DNA of 64,000 nucleotides. Origin: an uncultured Oscillospiraceae bacterium (lineage in GTDB: Bacteria; Bacillota; Clostridia; Oscillospirales; Oscillospiraceae). The stretch is from contig CAJUPS010000001.1 of NCBI GenBank assembly GCA_910588045.1, forward strand, positions 124,001 through 188,000. Reading direction: 5' to 3'. The translations under genes were made by a program, and so were the position numbers. Shown here piece after piece: positions 54,830-63,500 of this stretch. The notes under the pieces are model-generated. The model was not told the origin of the DNA and did not search any database. It saw only the letters and a program-made list of their open reading frames with translations. Every line of letters starts with the position of its first letter. Position 1 is the first letter of the stretch.

Positions 54830-55528
54830 ATGAGCCGTCCCATGTCTGAAAAACAGAAAAAATGGCTGGCCGGATCGGGGATCGCCCTCTTTCTCCTGCT
54901 CTCCGCCCTGATTTTCTTCTTTGCCGGTAAGCCCCTCATTCAGTTCGTCCAAGAGCCGGAGCGCTTCCGCGCCTGGGTGGATGAGCAGGGTCCCATGGCC
55001 GTCATCGCCTACCTGGGGATGCAGATTCTCCAGATCGTCGTGGCCATCATCCCCGGCGAGCCTCTGGAGATCGCCGCCGGATACGCCTTTGGCGCGTGGG
55101 AGGGTACGCTGCTGTGTCTCGCAGGCGCCTTCCTCGGGCGGGTGGCCGTGTTCCTGCTGGTGCGCCGGTTCGGTACGCGGGCCGTGGAGGTCTTCTTCCC
55201 ATTGGAGAAGCTCAACGACCTGAAGTTCCTCCGGAACCGGCGAAAAATGACCTGGTGGGTGTTCTTCCTGTTCTTCCTGCCGGGGACGCCCAAGGACGTG
55301 CTGTGCTACTTCGTGGGGCTGACAGACCTGCCTCTGAAAAGCTGGCTGTTGATCGCCGCCGTGGCCCCCCTCCCCTCCATCGTCACCTCTACTATCGGCG
55401 GCAATGCCCTCGGCGTGGGGGATTACACCTTCGCTGTGATCGTATTTTTTGTTACCCTCGTCATCAGCGGCCTGGGGCTGCTGGTCTATCGCGTTCTCTG
55501 TCAGACGCGGGAAAGGAGTCAATCATGA
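54830..55528 (+). CDS. TVP38/TMEM64 (DedA-like) membrane protein
   Basis: 232 residues. Hydrophobic segments near 14-35, 60-85, 95-115 and 180-225. The SNARE-associated/VTT core is seen as IIPGEPLEIAAGYAFG and FFLPGTPKDVLCYFVGL. Family members move lipids across membranes. ATG 54830 with AAGGAAAGG; earlier in-frame codons lack a ribosome site. Overlaps the glycosyltransferase start (ATGA), so the two are coupled, suggesting a joint role in envelope lipid or glycolipid metabolism (inference). Confidence 0.88.
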   Translation: MSRPMSEKQKKWLAGSGIALFLLLSALIFFFAGKPLIQFVQEPERFRAWVDEQGPMAVIAYLGMQILQIVVAIIPGEPLEIAAGYAFGAWEGTLLCLAGAFLGRVAVFLLVRRFGTRAVEVFFPLEKLNDLKFLRNRRKMTWWVFFLFFLPGTPKDVLCYFVGLTDLPLKSWLLIAAVAPLPSIVTSTIGGNALGVGDYTFAVIVFFVTLVISGLGLLVYRVLCQTRERSQS

Positions 55529-56778
55529 GCGCATTGGACTTTTTGCAGTCGGTGAACCGAATCATCGGGATCCTCTTCCTGGCGTGCTACGCCTACCAGC
55601 TTCTATACGTGCCCGTGGCGCTGTGGCGGAAGCACAAGATCACCAAATCCGTCCCCATCCGCCGCTACGCTGTGCTGATTTCCGCCCGGAACGAGGAGAA
55701 GGTCATCGGCCAACTCATCGACAGCATCCTGCATCAGGATTACCCCTCCGATATGCTCTCCGTCTTCGTGGTGGCCGACAACTGCACCGACAGCACCGCA
55801 CAGGTGGCCGCCGAGGCCGGGGCCACGGTCTGGCAGCGGAAGAACCTGCACCAGGTGGGCAAGGGCTACGCCCTGAACTTCCTCCTCTCCCACATCCGCC
55901 AGACGTATGGAGACGACCACTTTGACGGCTACTTCGTCTTTGACGCGGACAATCTCCTCTCCCCCGACTACGTGTCCCGGATGAACGAGGTCTTCTCCCC
56001 CGAGCACCCCATTGTCACCAGCTACCGCAACTCCAAGAACTACGGCGACAACTGGATCTCCGCGGGCTACGGCCTGTGGTTTTTGCGGGACGCCGCCTTC
56101 CTCAACGCCCCCCGGGCCCGGCTGGGCCTGAGTGCGGTGGTGTCCGGCACCGGGTATCTCTTCGGCAAGGAGATCATGCTCCAGCACGACGGCTGGCCCT
56201 TCCACTCCCTCAGCGAGGACACGGAGTTCACCGTGGACTGCATCCTCAGGGGGGAGAAGATCGGATACTGCGGCGACGCGGTGCTCTACGACGAGCAGCC
56301 CACCCGGCTGGGTCAGTCCTTCCGCCAGCGGATGCGCTGGGTGCGGGGGAACATGCTGGTGCTGCTGCGCCAAGGCGGACGTCTGTCGATGGGCGTCTTC
56401 CGGCGGGGCGGACTGAGCTGCCTGGATCTGCTGCTGTCCATGGCGCCGGCCATTGTGCTGGCGATTGCGGGTACGGCGGCAGGCGTGCTGGCCACAGTGC
56501 TGGAGCTGATTTCCGGCGGGCGCGTGCTCCCCATGCTGGGCGCGGCGGCCATGAGCTTTCTTGTCCCCTATCTCCTGCTCCTTGTGGCCGGGGCCATCAC
56601 CACCGTCACCCAGTGGAAGCGGATCCACACCTCCGCCTGGAAGAAGGTGCTCTACACGCTGACCTTCCCCATTTTCATGGCCACCTATGTACCGATCACG
56701 GTCCTCGCCCTGTTCGGGAAGGTGGAGTGGAAGCCCATCGAGCACCGGGCCGCAATGACGGTACAGGAGCTGAAATAG
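55525..56778 (+). CDS. Membrane glycosyltransferase, family 2
   Basis: 417 residues. One N-terminal helix, a GT-A domain (YAVLISARNEEKVIGQLIDS; DAD metal site in YFVFDADNLLS; ED in SEDTEF; QRMRW), then three or four C-terminal helices. The Q-x-x-R-W motif and layout match processive GT2 enzymes (BcsA/PgaC type). Donor and acceptor unknown; pairing with a TVP38 protein points to a lipid-linked or wall-associated glycan. ATG 55525 overlaps the previous stop. Confidence 0.88.
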   Translation: MSALDFLQSVNRIIGILFLACYAYQLLYVPVALWRKHKITKSVPIRRYAVLISARNEEKVIGQLIDSILHQDYPSDMLSVFVVADNCTDSTAQVAAEAGATVWQRKNLHQVGKGYALNFLLSHIRQTYGDDHFDGYFVFDADNLLSPDYVSRMNEVFSPEHPIVTSYRNSKNYGDNWISAGYGLWFLRDAAFLNAPRARLGLSAVVSGTGYLFGKEIMLQHDGWPFHSLSEDTEFTVDCILRGEKIGYCGDAVLYDEQPTRLGQSFRQRMRWVRGNMLVLLRQGGRLSMGVFRRGGLSCLDLLLSMAPAIVLAIAGTAAGVLATVLELISGGRVLPMLGAAAMSFLVPYLLLLVAGAITTVTQWKRIHTSAWKKVLYTLTFPIFMATYVPITVLALFGKVEWKPIEHRAAMTVQELK

Positions 56779-56801
56779 CGCCTCTCCCCCTTATTATATC
56801 A

Positions 56802-56837
56802 CAGCTGCATGATGTTCCATCATGCAGCTGCCTTTTA
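56802..56837 (+). terminator. Terminator of the TVP38-glycosyltransferase operon
   Basis: Perfect 13-base-pair stem (56802-56814 with 56818-56830), TTC loop, then CCTTTTATTT. Confidence 0.82.
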
Positions 56838-56929
56838 TTTCCTTCCAAATATTTTCCCGGCCTGACAGATTTCGCCCACCTGGATTGTATTCCTCAGTGA
56901 AGGCGCTTTCAGATAGGAGTTGATGCAAA

Positions 56930-57433
56930 TTGGAACTGAGCAACGAACAGGCCGAGCATCTGGTGGAGCAATACGCCGACCTGTTACTCCGGGTGGCCTA
57001 CGCCTGGACGGGCAGCGTGCCGGATGCCCAGGACGTATGTCAGACCGTGTTGATCCGGCGGCTGACCACCCAGAAGATCTTTGAGAGCCCGGAGCACGAG
57101 CGGGCGTGGCTGGTCCGCGCGGCCATCAACCAGTGCAAGAACCTGTACAAATCCCCCTGGCGGCGCCGCCGGGCGGAGTGGGACGAGGCCCTGGCGGTAG
57201 AGGTACACATGCCGGAGGAGAGCGACATACTGGACGCAGTGCGGAGCCTCCCTCCCAAGCAGTCCACCGCCATCTACCTGCGCTACTACGAGGAGTACAG
57301 CGTGGGGGAGATCGGGGGGATCATGGGCGTCAAGCCCGCGCTGGTGTCCACCTGGCTGGCGCGGGGCCGGGAGAAGCTGAAAATGAAATTGGGAGGAGAA
57401 CAGAATGGAACGTTACCGCAGACAGCAGAGTGA
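56930..57433 (+). CDS. ECF-type sigma-70 family factor
   Basis: 167 residues. Region 2 (YADLLLRVAYAWTGSVPDAQD then VCQTVLIRRL) and region 4 (LPPKQSTAIYLRYYEEYSVG, then KPALVSTWLARGREKL) only, as in extracytoplasmic-function sigma factors. TTG start (56930): an in-frame TGA lies two codons upstream, so no ATG is available; AGGAG is ten bases before. It overlaps the next gene, a single-pass membrane protein, by 29 bases, typical of a sigma/anti-sigma pair. Confidence 0.85.
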   Translation: MELSNEQAEHLVEQYADLLLRVAYAWTGSVPDAQDVCQTVLIRRLTTQKIFESPEHERAWLVRAAINQCKNLYKSPWRRRRAEWDEALAVEVHMPEESDILDAVRSLPPKQSTAIYLRYYEEYSVGEIGGIMGVKPALVSTWLARGREKLKMKLGGEQNGTLPQTAE

Positions 57434-58814
57434 GCTGCATTATACTAAGGAGGGAAAGCGGCGTCTGGCGGAGGCCGTCGCCGGTACAGACCGGACGCGT
57501 GCACCACAGCCGCGCCGACGGCTGCGGATTGCCGCCGTCATCGCGGCGGCGCTGGCGCTGACCGTATCCGCCGGGGCCCTCTCCCCCGGCATCCGGGGGA
57601 TGCTGTCCGACGCGCTGGGCGGCTTTGGGGAGTACGCCCAGGAGGTACAGGCGGAGGAGGTCGTGGACCAGGGCATTGCCCTCAAGGTCATCTCCGCCCT
57701 GGCGGACAGCCACGCCACCGTGGTTTACGCCCAGGCACGGGACCTGAACGGGGACCGGCTCAAGGGGGAGATGCAGATCTCGGGGGTCCTTCAGGCCCAG
57801 GACCCCGCGCCCGGATACGGCGTTGTCTCCCATGCGGAGTGCGTGGGCTACGATGAGGAGACCGGCGCCGCCCTGCTGAAATTTGTCAGCATCAGCAGTC
57901 AGCCGAAGGCAGGGACCGAGGCGGTGGACTGCCAGCTGATCGTCTTTGACCTCCAGCCCCAGCAGTACGCCATCGAGGAGCTCCCCCTGCCCAATGAGCT
58001 GCTGACCGGGGAGACCCTGCGCAGCTTCCGGCCCGCGGAGGAGGAGATCGTCCCGGACGGCAGCACGGAGGCAGTCCCGGACCCGGTGGTCCTGGAACCG
58101 GGACAGACCCCGGCGGACCTGGGGTCGGAGCTGGTGGCCCTGTCCTCCCTGGGCTTCGCGGAAGATGGGCGGCTGCACATTCTTCTGGAGGTCCCGGCGG
58201 AAGCGGTCCCCTCCGGCTCCACCCTGTTGAGCACTCTTCGCAGTCGGTATCTGGAATCCCTGGACGACGGCAGCGTCACCCCCGAGATGTCCAACGAGTA
58301 TTATGAGCGCTACAATGATCCCCTACTGCCTGAGGTCTGGTTCACCCGGGATGGAGGGCTCTACTACGACATGTCCTTCCCTGCGGGGCCGGAGGCGCTG
58401 GACGACCTTCTGCTGGAGACCCTCTATGGCGCCGTCTCCCTCGCCGAACCTATCCGCGGCCGGTGGACTGTCCCTCTGACGGTGGAGACCGCCCCGGAGA
58501 GCCGGATGCCCCTTCAAGGGCCGCTGGACGGCACGGAGGCAATCCTCTCCCCCCTCAGTCTGATCCTCCATACGGAGTGGTCCGCCGATAAGGAGGACGC
58601 TTTCAAAAAATCTGCAACAGACTGTTTCGCCTGCCTGCGGGACGGGAGCCGGATCGAGGGAAAATCCTGGGGCAGCGCCGGAATGACGGGCGAGTTCATC
58701 TCCCGCCAGTGGCTGTTTGAGCAGCCGGTGGATTTGGAGCAGTTGACCGAAATTACCATCGGGGATTGGATCATCCCCATTGTGGATGGCGTTGCAGGGG
58801 AGGCATATTCCTAA
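57405..58814 (+). CDS. Probable membrane anti-sigma factor (DUF4179-like)
   Basis: 469 residues. A ~38-residue basic cytoplasmic N-terminus, one membrane helix (about 41-60, LRIAAVIAAALALTVSAGAL), and a ~400-residue extracytoplasmic domain rich in acidic residues. The layout and the early GIRGMLSDALGGFGEYAQEV resemble DUF4179 anti-sigma-like proteins. ATG 57405 has GGGAGGAGA and lies inside the sigma gene. It presumably holds the sigma factor until an envelope signal is sensed; the signal is unknown. Confidence 0.75.
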   Translation: MERYRRQQSELHYTKEGKRRLAEAVAGTDRTRAPQPRRRLRIAAVIAAALALTVSAGALSPGIRGMLSDALGGFGEYAQEVQAEEVVDQGIALKVISALADSHATVVYAQARDLNGDRLKGEMQISGVLQAQDPAPGYGVVSHAECVGYDEETGAALLKFVSISSQPKAGTEAVDCQLIVFDLQPQQYAIEELPLPNELLTGETLRSFRPAEEEIVPDGSTEAVPDPVVLEPGQTPADLGSELVALSSLGFAEDGRLHILLEVPAEAVPSGSTLLSTLRSRYLESLDDGSVTPEMSNEYYERYNDPLLPEVWFTRDGGLYYDMSFPAGPEALDDLLLETLYGAVSLAEPIRGRWTVPLTVETAPESRMPLQGPLDGTEAILSPLSLILHTEWSADKEDAFKKSATDCFACLRDGSRIEGKSWGSAGMTGEFISRQWLFEQPVDLEQLTEITIGDWIIPIVDGVAGEAYS

Positions 58815-58893
58815 GAGCCTGTCCCCAAATGATTCCCGCACAGCTTGCTTGTCGGTTTTCCGCTGTGCCAGCGCATTCGTTTTTAACACGCAG

Positions 58894-58930
58894 AGACAGG
58901 AGGCCGAACACGGCCTCCTGTCTTTTCCAG
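58894..58930 (+). terminator. Terminator of the sigma/anti-sigma operon
   Basis: Thirteen-base-pair stem AGACAGGAGGCCG/CGGCCTCCTGTCT with AACA loop, then TTTCCAGTTTTTT. Confidence 0.8.
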
Positions 58931-58989
58931 TTTTTTGGAGGGATTGGTCATCTCCCTGTTATCATCGAAGCCCCCCTGCCCACCAGGGG

Positions 58990-59844
58990 CTATGTTCGCT
59001 GCTCCTCCCCGTTCCGATGCATAGCCGCATACTGCCGGGGGGACACGCCCTTCACATCCTTGAACGCCCGGGAGAAGTAGAAGGGGTCCTCAAACCCCAC
59101 GGAATTGGAAATCTCCTGGATGGAGCACCCGCTGTCCACCAGCAGCGCACAGGCGCGTTCGATCCGATACTCCAACAGGAACCGCTTGGGAGAGATCTGG
59201 AAGCGCTTGACAAACCGGCGGTAGAGACTGGAGTGGCTGACCGAAGCGTAGACCGCAAGGCCCTCCACCGTAATGGGCTCTTCGTAGTGATTGATAATGT
59301 ACTCCGCCGCCATCTGGGCGCAGTCCGGGGCTCCGCCCCCCTCCCTCTTCTGCCGCTGGGAGGTATGTACCAGATGGGACAGCAGGCTATACAGCCGCGC
59401 CGTCATCTCCAGCCCCTCCCAGGCGGTGGTTCCATAGCTCTCATACACCGCCTTGATCCGTTCATACAGTCCGCTCCCCGCGCTGCGCAATACGGGCATC
59501 TCCGGCGTAAAATCCGTCTGCTCCACGCAGAGCTCCGCATCCATGCCGCCAAAGCCCACCCACACATATTCCCAGGGCTCCCGCTCGTCGGCAGCATAGT
59601 GGATACTGGTGTTCGGGTAGACCAGGAAGACGTCACCCGCGCGCAGCTCATAGCGCTTGTCCCGGCACTCGTATACGCCCTTCCCGTCCATCACATAGTG
59701 GAGCAGAAAGTGGTTGCGCACACCCGGGCCCCAGCCGTAACCGGGAGCACACTGTTGACAGCCCGTATTCTGGACATAGAGCGATGCCGTGCGGCGTTCC
59801 AGCTTCATGGAATGTTTATAGATGCTGCTTGTGGTTTCCTTCAT
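58990..59844 (-). CDS. AraC-family transcriptional regulator
   Basis: 284 residues. N-terminal cupin ligand domain (HYVMDGKGVYECRDKRYELR, GDVFLVYPNTSIHY) and C-terminal double helix-turn-helix (VEGLAVYASVSHSSLYRRFV; IQEISNSVGFEDPFYFSRAF, GVSPRQYAAMH). Such regulators usually sense sugars. The neighbours do not show the target. ATG 59844 has a GGGGGG stretch about eight bases upstream; a longer open frame upstream lacks a better site. Confidence 0.92.
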   Translation of the reverse strand: MKETTSSIYKHSMKLERRTASLYVQNTGCQQCAPGYGWGPGVRNHFLLHYVMDGKGVYECRDKRYELRAGDVFLVYPNTSIHYAADEREPWEYVWVGFGGMDAELCVEQTDFTPEMPVLRSAGSGLYERIKAVYESYGTTAWEGLEMTARLYSLLSHLVHTSQRQKREGGGAPDCAQMAAEYIINHYEEPITVEGLAVYASVSHSSLYRRFVKRFQISPKRFLLEYRIERACALLVDSGCSIQEISNSVGFEDPFYFSRAFKDVKGVSPRQYAAMHRNGEEQRT

Positions 59845-59925
59845 GATGACATCCCCCCTCCTCTCAGATTGCCTGCCCGGGCTGACGGGCAGAGGGAGGC
59901 CGTAAGGGGCGCCTCCCGTGTCTCC

Positions 59926-59955
59926 ATTATACATGAAACCATCTGCATTTGTCCA
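59926..59955 (-). promoter_or_regulatory. Promoter of the AraC-family gene
   Basis: Minus strand TGGACA (59950-59955), 18 bases, TATAAT (59926-59931). Confidence 0.75.
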
Positions 59956-60093
59956 CAGCTAGTTGTGTTTTTTCCCGAATCACCCGAGAAATCGTCTATT
60001 TTGCCCAACATTTTCTTCTGTCTTTGTGAAATATGCCACAAATTATCCCCCTCTTTCCTCGAAATATCAGGATAATTTCCAGCTGTCCGCTTC

Positions 60094-60122
60094 TTGACTT
60101 CTTTGTTTTACCGTGTTACTAT
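60094..60122 (+). promoter_or_regulatory. Histidine operon promoter
   Basis: TTGACT (60094-60099), 17 bases, TACTAT (60117-60122). The palindrome CTAAATTAG (60124-60132) follows at once and could be part of a repressor site near the start of transcription. Confidence 0.7.
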
Positions 60123-60156
60123 GCTAAATTAGAAAAGTACAAAGGAGGGATCAGTT

Positions 60157-60444
60157 GTGGACGTATTTCACGGAGAGGGCGCAGCGCTGCTCGTGCAGGC
60201 CATCCTGTCACTGAAAACAGAGGAGGAGTGCCGGGCTTTCCTGGAGGATTTGCTGACCGGGAAGGAGATACAGGACTGCTCTCAGCGGATTCTGGTGGCA
60301 AAGCTCCTGCGGGAGCGGCTGGTATATAGCCTTATCGCCCAGCGTACCGGCGCCAGCACGGCCACCATCAGCCGTGTCAATCGCTGCTTCTCCTACGGGA
60401 CGGGCGGGTATCAGACGGTATTGGAGCGAATGGACGAGGCGTGA
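60157..60444 (+). CDS. hisR: TrpR-related protein YerC (HisR-type repressor)
   Basis: 95 residues. The TrpR fold is seen in LKTEEECRAFLEDLLTGKEI and its helix-turn-helix SLIAQRTGASTATISRVNRC. In Gram-positives this family is, to my knowledge, the histidine-responsive repressor of his genes (HisR). GTG start with AAAGGAGGG. Being the first gene of hisZ-G-D-C fits autoregulated feedback control; no T-box is present to do that job. YerC is the safe name if the regulatory assignment is not accepted. Confidence 0.88.
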   Translation: MDVFHGEGAALLVQAILSLKTEEECRAFLEDLLTGKEIQDCSQRILVAKLLRERLVYSLIAQRTGASTATISRVNRCFSYGTGGYQTVLERMDEA

Positions 60445-60482
60445 ACCGCCTATAGAGCGTTTATATAAGGAGGAGAGGCGCT

Positions 60483-61580
60483 ATGGAACAATCTCCCATC
60501 TGGCGGGCGGATGAGCGCGGCGGGCTGCAGCTGCGGGAGCTGTACCACCGGCACGGCTATCTGCCCTACCGCATGAGCAAATTTGAGCCCTACGATCTGT
60601 ACGCGAAGAACAGGAGTTTTCTGGTCAGTGAGAACATCCTGACCTTTACCGATACCGACGGGCGACTGATGGCCCTGAAGCCGGATGTCACGCTGTCCAT
60701 CGTGAAGAACGCCCAGCCCTCGGCGGGCGCTCTGGAGAAGGTGTACTACCACGAGAACGTGTACCGCACCACCTCCGCCGGACTGGGCTTCCGGGAGATC
60801 ATGCAGACCGGGCTTGAGTGCATCGGCGCGCTGGACCTGACGGCCATGGGCGAGGTGCTGAAGCTGGCCGCGGAGAGCCTGGGGCTGCTGGGCGGCGGGG
60901 CGTACCTGCTGGACCTGGGACACACGGGACTGGTCTCCGGACTGCTGGAGGGCGTCCGGGATAACAGTGTACGGGAACAGCTTCTTGCGGAGCTGGGTCG
61001 GAAGAACGCCCCGGCCATCGACCGGCTCTGCGCCCAGGCGGGCGTGGAGCGGGAGCTGGCGGAGCGGCTGTGCGGCCTCTCCCGGCTGTACGGGCCTCCG
61101 GCCCAGGTGCTGCCGGAGCTGGAGGCGCTGGCAGGCGGCGCCCGCGCCGCGCTGGAGGAGCTGAAGGGCCTGTGCCGCATCATGGAGGGCCTGGGACTCT
61201 CGGAGGGCCTGCGGCTGGACTTCTCCATTGCCAACGATATGCGCTATTACAACGGGATCATTTTCCGGGGCTATCTGCCCGGACTGGCCAGCGGCGTACT
61301 GGCGGGCGGGCGATACGACAACCTGCTGCGCCGCATGGGCAAGACCGGCCAGGCCATCGGCTTCGCGGTGTACCTCGACCAGCTGGAGCGGCTGGGCGAG
61401 GGCGGAGAATACGACGTGGACACGCTGCTGCTCTACGGCCCGGAGGCGGACCCGGCGGAGGTGGCGAGGCGCGCTGCGTCCCTGCTCTCCGGCGGGAAAT
61501 CCGTCCGCGTGGAGCGGGAGGTCCCCCAGGGGCTGCGCTGGAAAGAGCTGGTCCGTTTTGAGGAAGGAGGGCCGGCCTGA
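60483..61580 (+). CDS. hisZ: ATP phosphoribosyltransferase regulatory subunit
   Basis: 365 residues. A catalytically dead class II aminoacyl-tRNA synthetase (HisRS) paralogue: motif 1-2 region LPYRMSKFEPYDLYAKNRSF, MALKPDVTLSIV, YYHENVYRTTSAG and EIMQTGLECIG. It lacks the C-terminal anticodon domain. Binds the short HisG to make the active, histidine-inhibited enzyme. AAGGAGGAG ribosome site; stop overlaps hisG start by 1 base. Confidence 0.95.
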   Translation: MEQSPIWRADERGGLQLRELYHRHGYLPYRMSKFEPYDLYAKNRSFLVSENILTFTDTDGRLMALKPDVTLSIVKNAQPSAGALEKVYYHENVYRTTSAGLGFREIMQTGLECIGALDLTAMGEVLKLAAESLGLLGGGAYLLDLGHTGLVSGLLEGVRDNSVREQLLAELGRKNAPAIDRLCAQAGVERELAERLCGLSRLYGPPAQVLPELEALAGGARAALEELKGLCRIMEGLGLSEGLRLDFSIANDMRYYNGIIFRGYLPGLASGVLAGGRYDNLLRRMGKTGQAIGFAVYLDQLERLGEGGEYDVDTLLLYGPEADPAEVARRAASLLSGGKSVRVEREVPQGLRWKELVRFEEGGPA

Positions 61581-62212
61581 TGGAGATGATCAGCGTGGCC
61601 CTGCCCAAGGGCAGGCTGGGCGAGAAGGTCTACGCCCGGTTCAAAGCGGCCGGGTATCCCTGTCCCGCCATCGAGGAGGAGAACCGGAAGCTGATTTTTG
61701 AAAACCCCGAGGCAGGGGTCCGGTACTTCTGGGTGAAGCCGTCGGACGTGGCCATCTACGTGGAGCGGGGCGCGGCGGACCTGGGCGTGGCCGGGAAGGA
61801 CATCTTGCTGGAGTACGCGCCGGACGTCTATGAGTTGGCGGACCTGGGACTGGGCAAGTGCCGGATGTGCGTGGCGGGCAAGAAGGATTTCCGGGACCGG
61901 ACGGACCGGGTGCTCCGGGTGGCTACCAAGTTTCCCCGTATCGCCGGGCGGTACTACGCCTCCATGAGCCGGGACATCGACATCATCCACCTCAACGGGT
62001 CCATTGAGATTGCCCCCATCCTGGGACTCAGCGACGTGATCGTGGACATCGTGGAGACGGGGAAGACCCTGCTGGAGAACGACCTGGAGCCCAAGGCCAC
62101 CATTGTTCCCATCTCCGCCCGGCTCATCGCCAACAAGGTCGGCTATAAATTCAGACATGAACAGATCGTGGAGCTCTGCCGCCGGGTAGAGGCTCTTTCA
62201 GAGAAAGGATAG
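61580..62212 (+). CDS. hisG: ATP phosphoribosyltransferase catalytic subunit (short form)
   Basis: 210 residues. ISVALPKGRLGEKVY start and the PRPP loop DIVETGKTLLEN, with the VRPSDVAIYVE-like substrate region (KPSDVAIYVERGAADLGVAG). Without the C-terminal regulatory domain of the long form, so it needs HisZ, encoded just before. Commits ATP and PRPP to histidine. Confidence 0.96.
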   Translation: MEMISVALPKGRLGEKVYARFKAAGYPCPAIEEENRKLIFENPEAGVRYFWVKPSDVAIYVERGAADLGVAGKDILLEYAPDVYELADLGLGKCRMCVAGKKDFRDRTDRVLRVATKFPRIAGRYYASMSRDIDIIHLNGSIEIAPILGLSDVIVDIVETGKTLLENDLEPKATIVPISARLIANKVGYKFRHEQIVELCRRVEALSEKG

Positions 62213-62213
62213 C

Positions 62214-63500
62214 ATGATGAAGATTTTAGATGCGGGAAAGGTTCCGCTGTCGGAAATCCTGGCCCGGAGTGAGGACCAGCGGGACATCTCCGGCGTGGTG
62301 GCCAACATCATCGCCGACGTGCGGCAGAATGGCGACGCGGCCCTCCGGCGGTACTCGAAGGAGTTCGACCAAGCGGAGTTGGATGCGCTGGAGGTCCCCC
62401 GGGAGCAGCTGGACCAGGCCCTGGCGGACTTGGATCCCGCGCTCCGGGCGGTGCTGGAGGAGGCGGCGGAGAACATTCGCGCCTTCCACCGGCGGCAGGT
62501 ACAGCAGGGCTTTCTCATCAGTGAAAAGCCCGGCGTGGTGCTGGGGCAGAAGGTGACGCCCATTGAGAAGGTGGGCGTCTACATCCCCGGGGGCACCGCC
62601 CCCCTGCCCTCCACGGTGCTCATGGACTGCATCCCCGCCAAAATTGCCGGATGTCCGGAGATCGTCGTGGTCTCCCCGCCCACCTGCAACGGGGACATCG
62701 CCCCCATCATCCTGGCGGCGGCGCGGATCGCCGGGGTGGACCGGGTGTTCCGCTGCGGCGGGGCCCAGGCGGTAGCGGCGCTGGCCTGCGGCACGGAGAG
62801 CATCCCCCGGATGGACAAGATCGTGGGTCCCGGCAACGCCTTCGTAGCGGAGGCCAAGCGGCAGGTGTTCGGGCAGGTGGGCATCGACATGATCGCCGGT
62901 CCCAGCGACATCCTGGTCGTGGCCGACGGGAAGAGCGACGCCCGCCAGGTGGCCGCCGACCTCCTCAGTCAGGCGGAGCACGCGGGCGGCTGCGCCATCC
63001 TGGTCACCGACTCCCCCGCCCTGGCCCGGGCCGTAGAGCGGGCGATTGAAAAGCAGCTGACAGACCTGCCCACCCGGGAGACTGCACTGGCGTCCCTGGA
63101 AAAGAACGGGAAGATCATCCTCGTGAAGGACATCCCGGAGGCCATCCGTATGGCCAACGCCCTGGCCCCCGAGCACCTGGAGCTGTGTCTGGACGACCCC
63201 TTCGCCTACCTCGGTCAGGTCAGGAACGCCGGGTCCATCTTCCTGGGCCGGTCCTGCCCGGAGGCGGTGGGGGACTACTTCGGGGGAACCAACCACACCC
63301 TGCCCACCTACGGCACGGCCCGCTTCTCCAGTGCGCTGTCGGTGGAGGATTTTGTGAAGAGATCCCAGTTTGTCTATTACTCCGGCGCCGCCTTGGAGGA
63401 GGCGGCCCCTAAGATCGCCGTCTTTGCCCGTCAGGAGGGGCTGGAGGCCCATGCCCGCAGTGCGCTGTCCAGAGGCGGACAGGAAGGAGAAAACCAATGA
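62214..63500 (+). CDS. hisD: Histidinol dehydrogenase
   Basis: 428 residues. VGVYIPGGTAPLPSTVLM, AGVDRVFRCGGAQAVAALA and GPGNAFVAEAKRQVFG with the zinc/His segments SQAEHAGG and PEHLEL, TNHTLPTYGTARFSS. Oxidises histidinol to histidine in two NAD+ steps. Starts one base after the hisG stop region with GAAAGGA. Overlaps hisC at ATGA. Confidence 0.97.
   Translation: MMKILDAGKVPLSEILARSEDQRDISGVVANIIADVRQNGDAALRRYSKEFDQAELDALEVPREQLDQALADLDPALRAVLEEAAENIRAFHRRQVQQGFLISEKPGVVLGQKVTPIEKVGVYIPGGTAPLPSTVLMDCIPAKIAGCPEIVVVSPPTCNGDIAPIILAAARIAGVDRVFRCGGAQAVAALACGTESIPRMDKIVGPGNAFVAEAKRQVFGQVGIDMIAGPSDILVVADGKSDARQVAADLLSQAEHAGGCAILVTDSPALARAVERAIEKQLTDLPTRETALASLEKNGKIILVKDIPEAIRMANALAPEHLELCLDDPFAYLGQVRNAGSIFLGRSCPEAVGDYFGGTNHTLPTYGTARFSSALSVEDFVKRSQFVYYSGAALEEAAPKIAVFARQEGLEAHARSALSRGGQEGENQ

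Larger units (their letters stand above)
59845..60156. other. Divergent intergenic region between araC-type gene and the his operon
   Basis: 312 bases without a gene. Holds the leftward AraC promoter with a leader hairpin (GGGAGGC/GCCTCCC, 59894-59917) and the rightward his promoter. I looked for a T-box (specifier stem and GGGTGG-type anti-terminator) and saw none. Confidence 0.75.

Noticed and set aside
59845..60156. T-box riboswitch for histidine genes
   Set aside because: No specifier stem or conserved anti-terminator sequence; a TrpR-like regulator gene is present instead.
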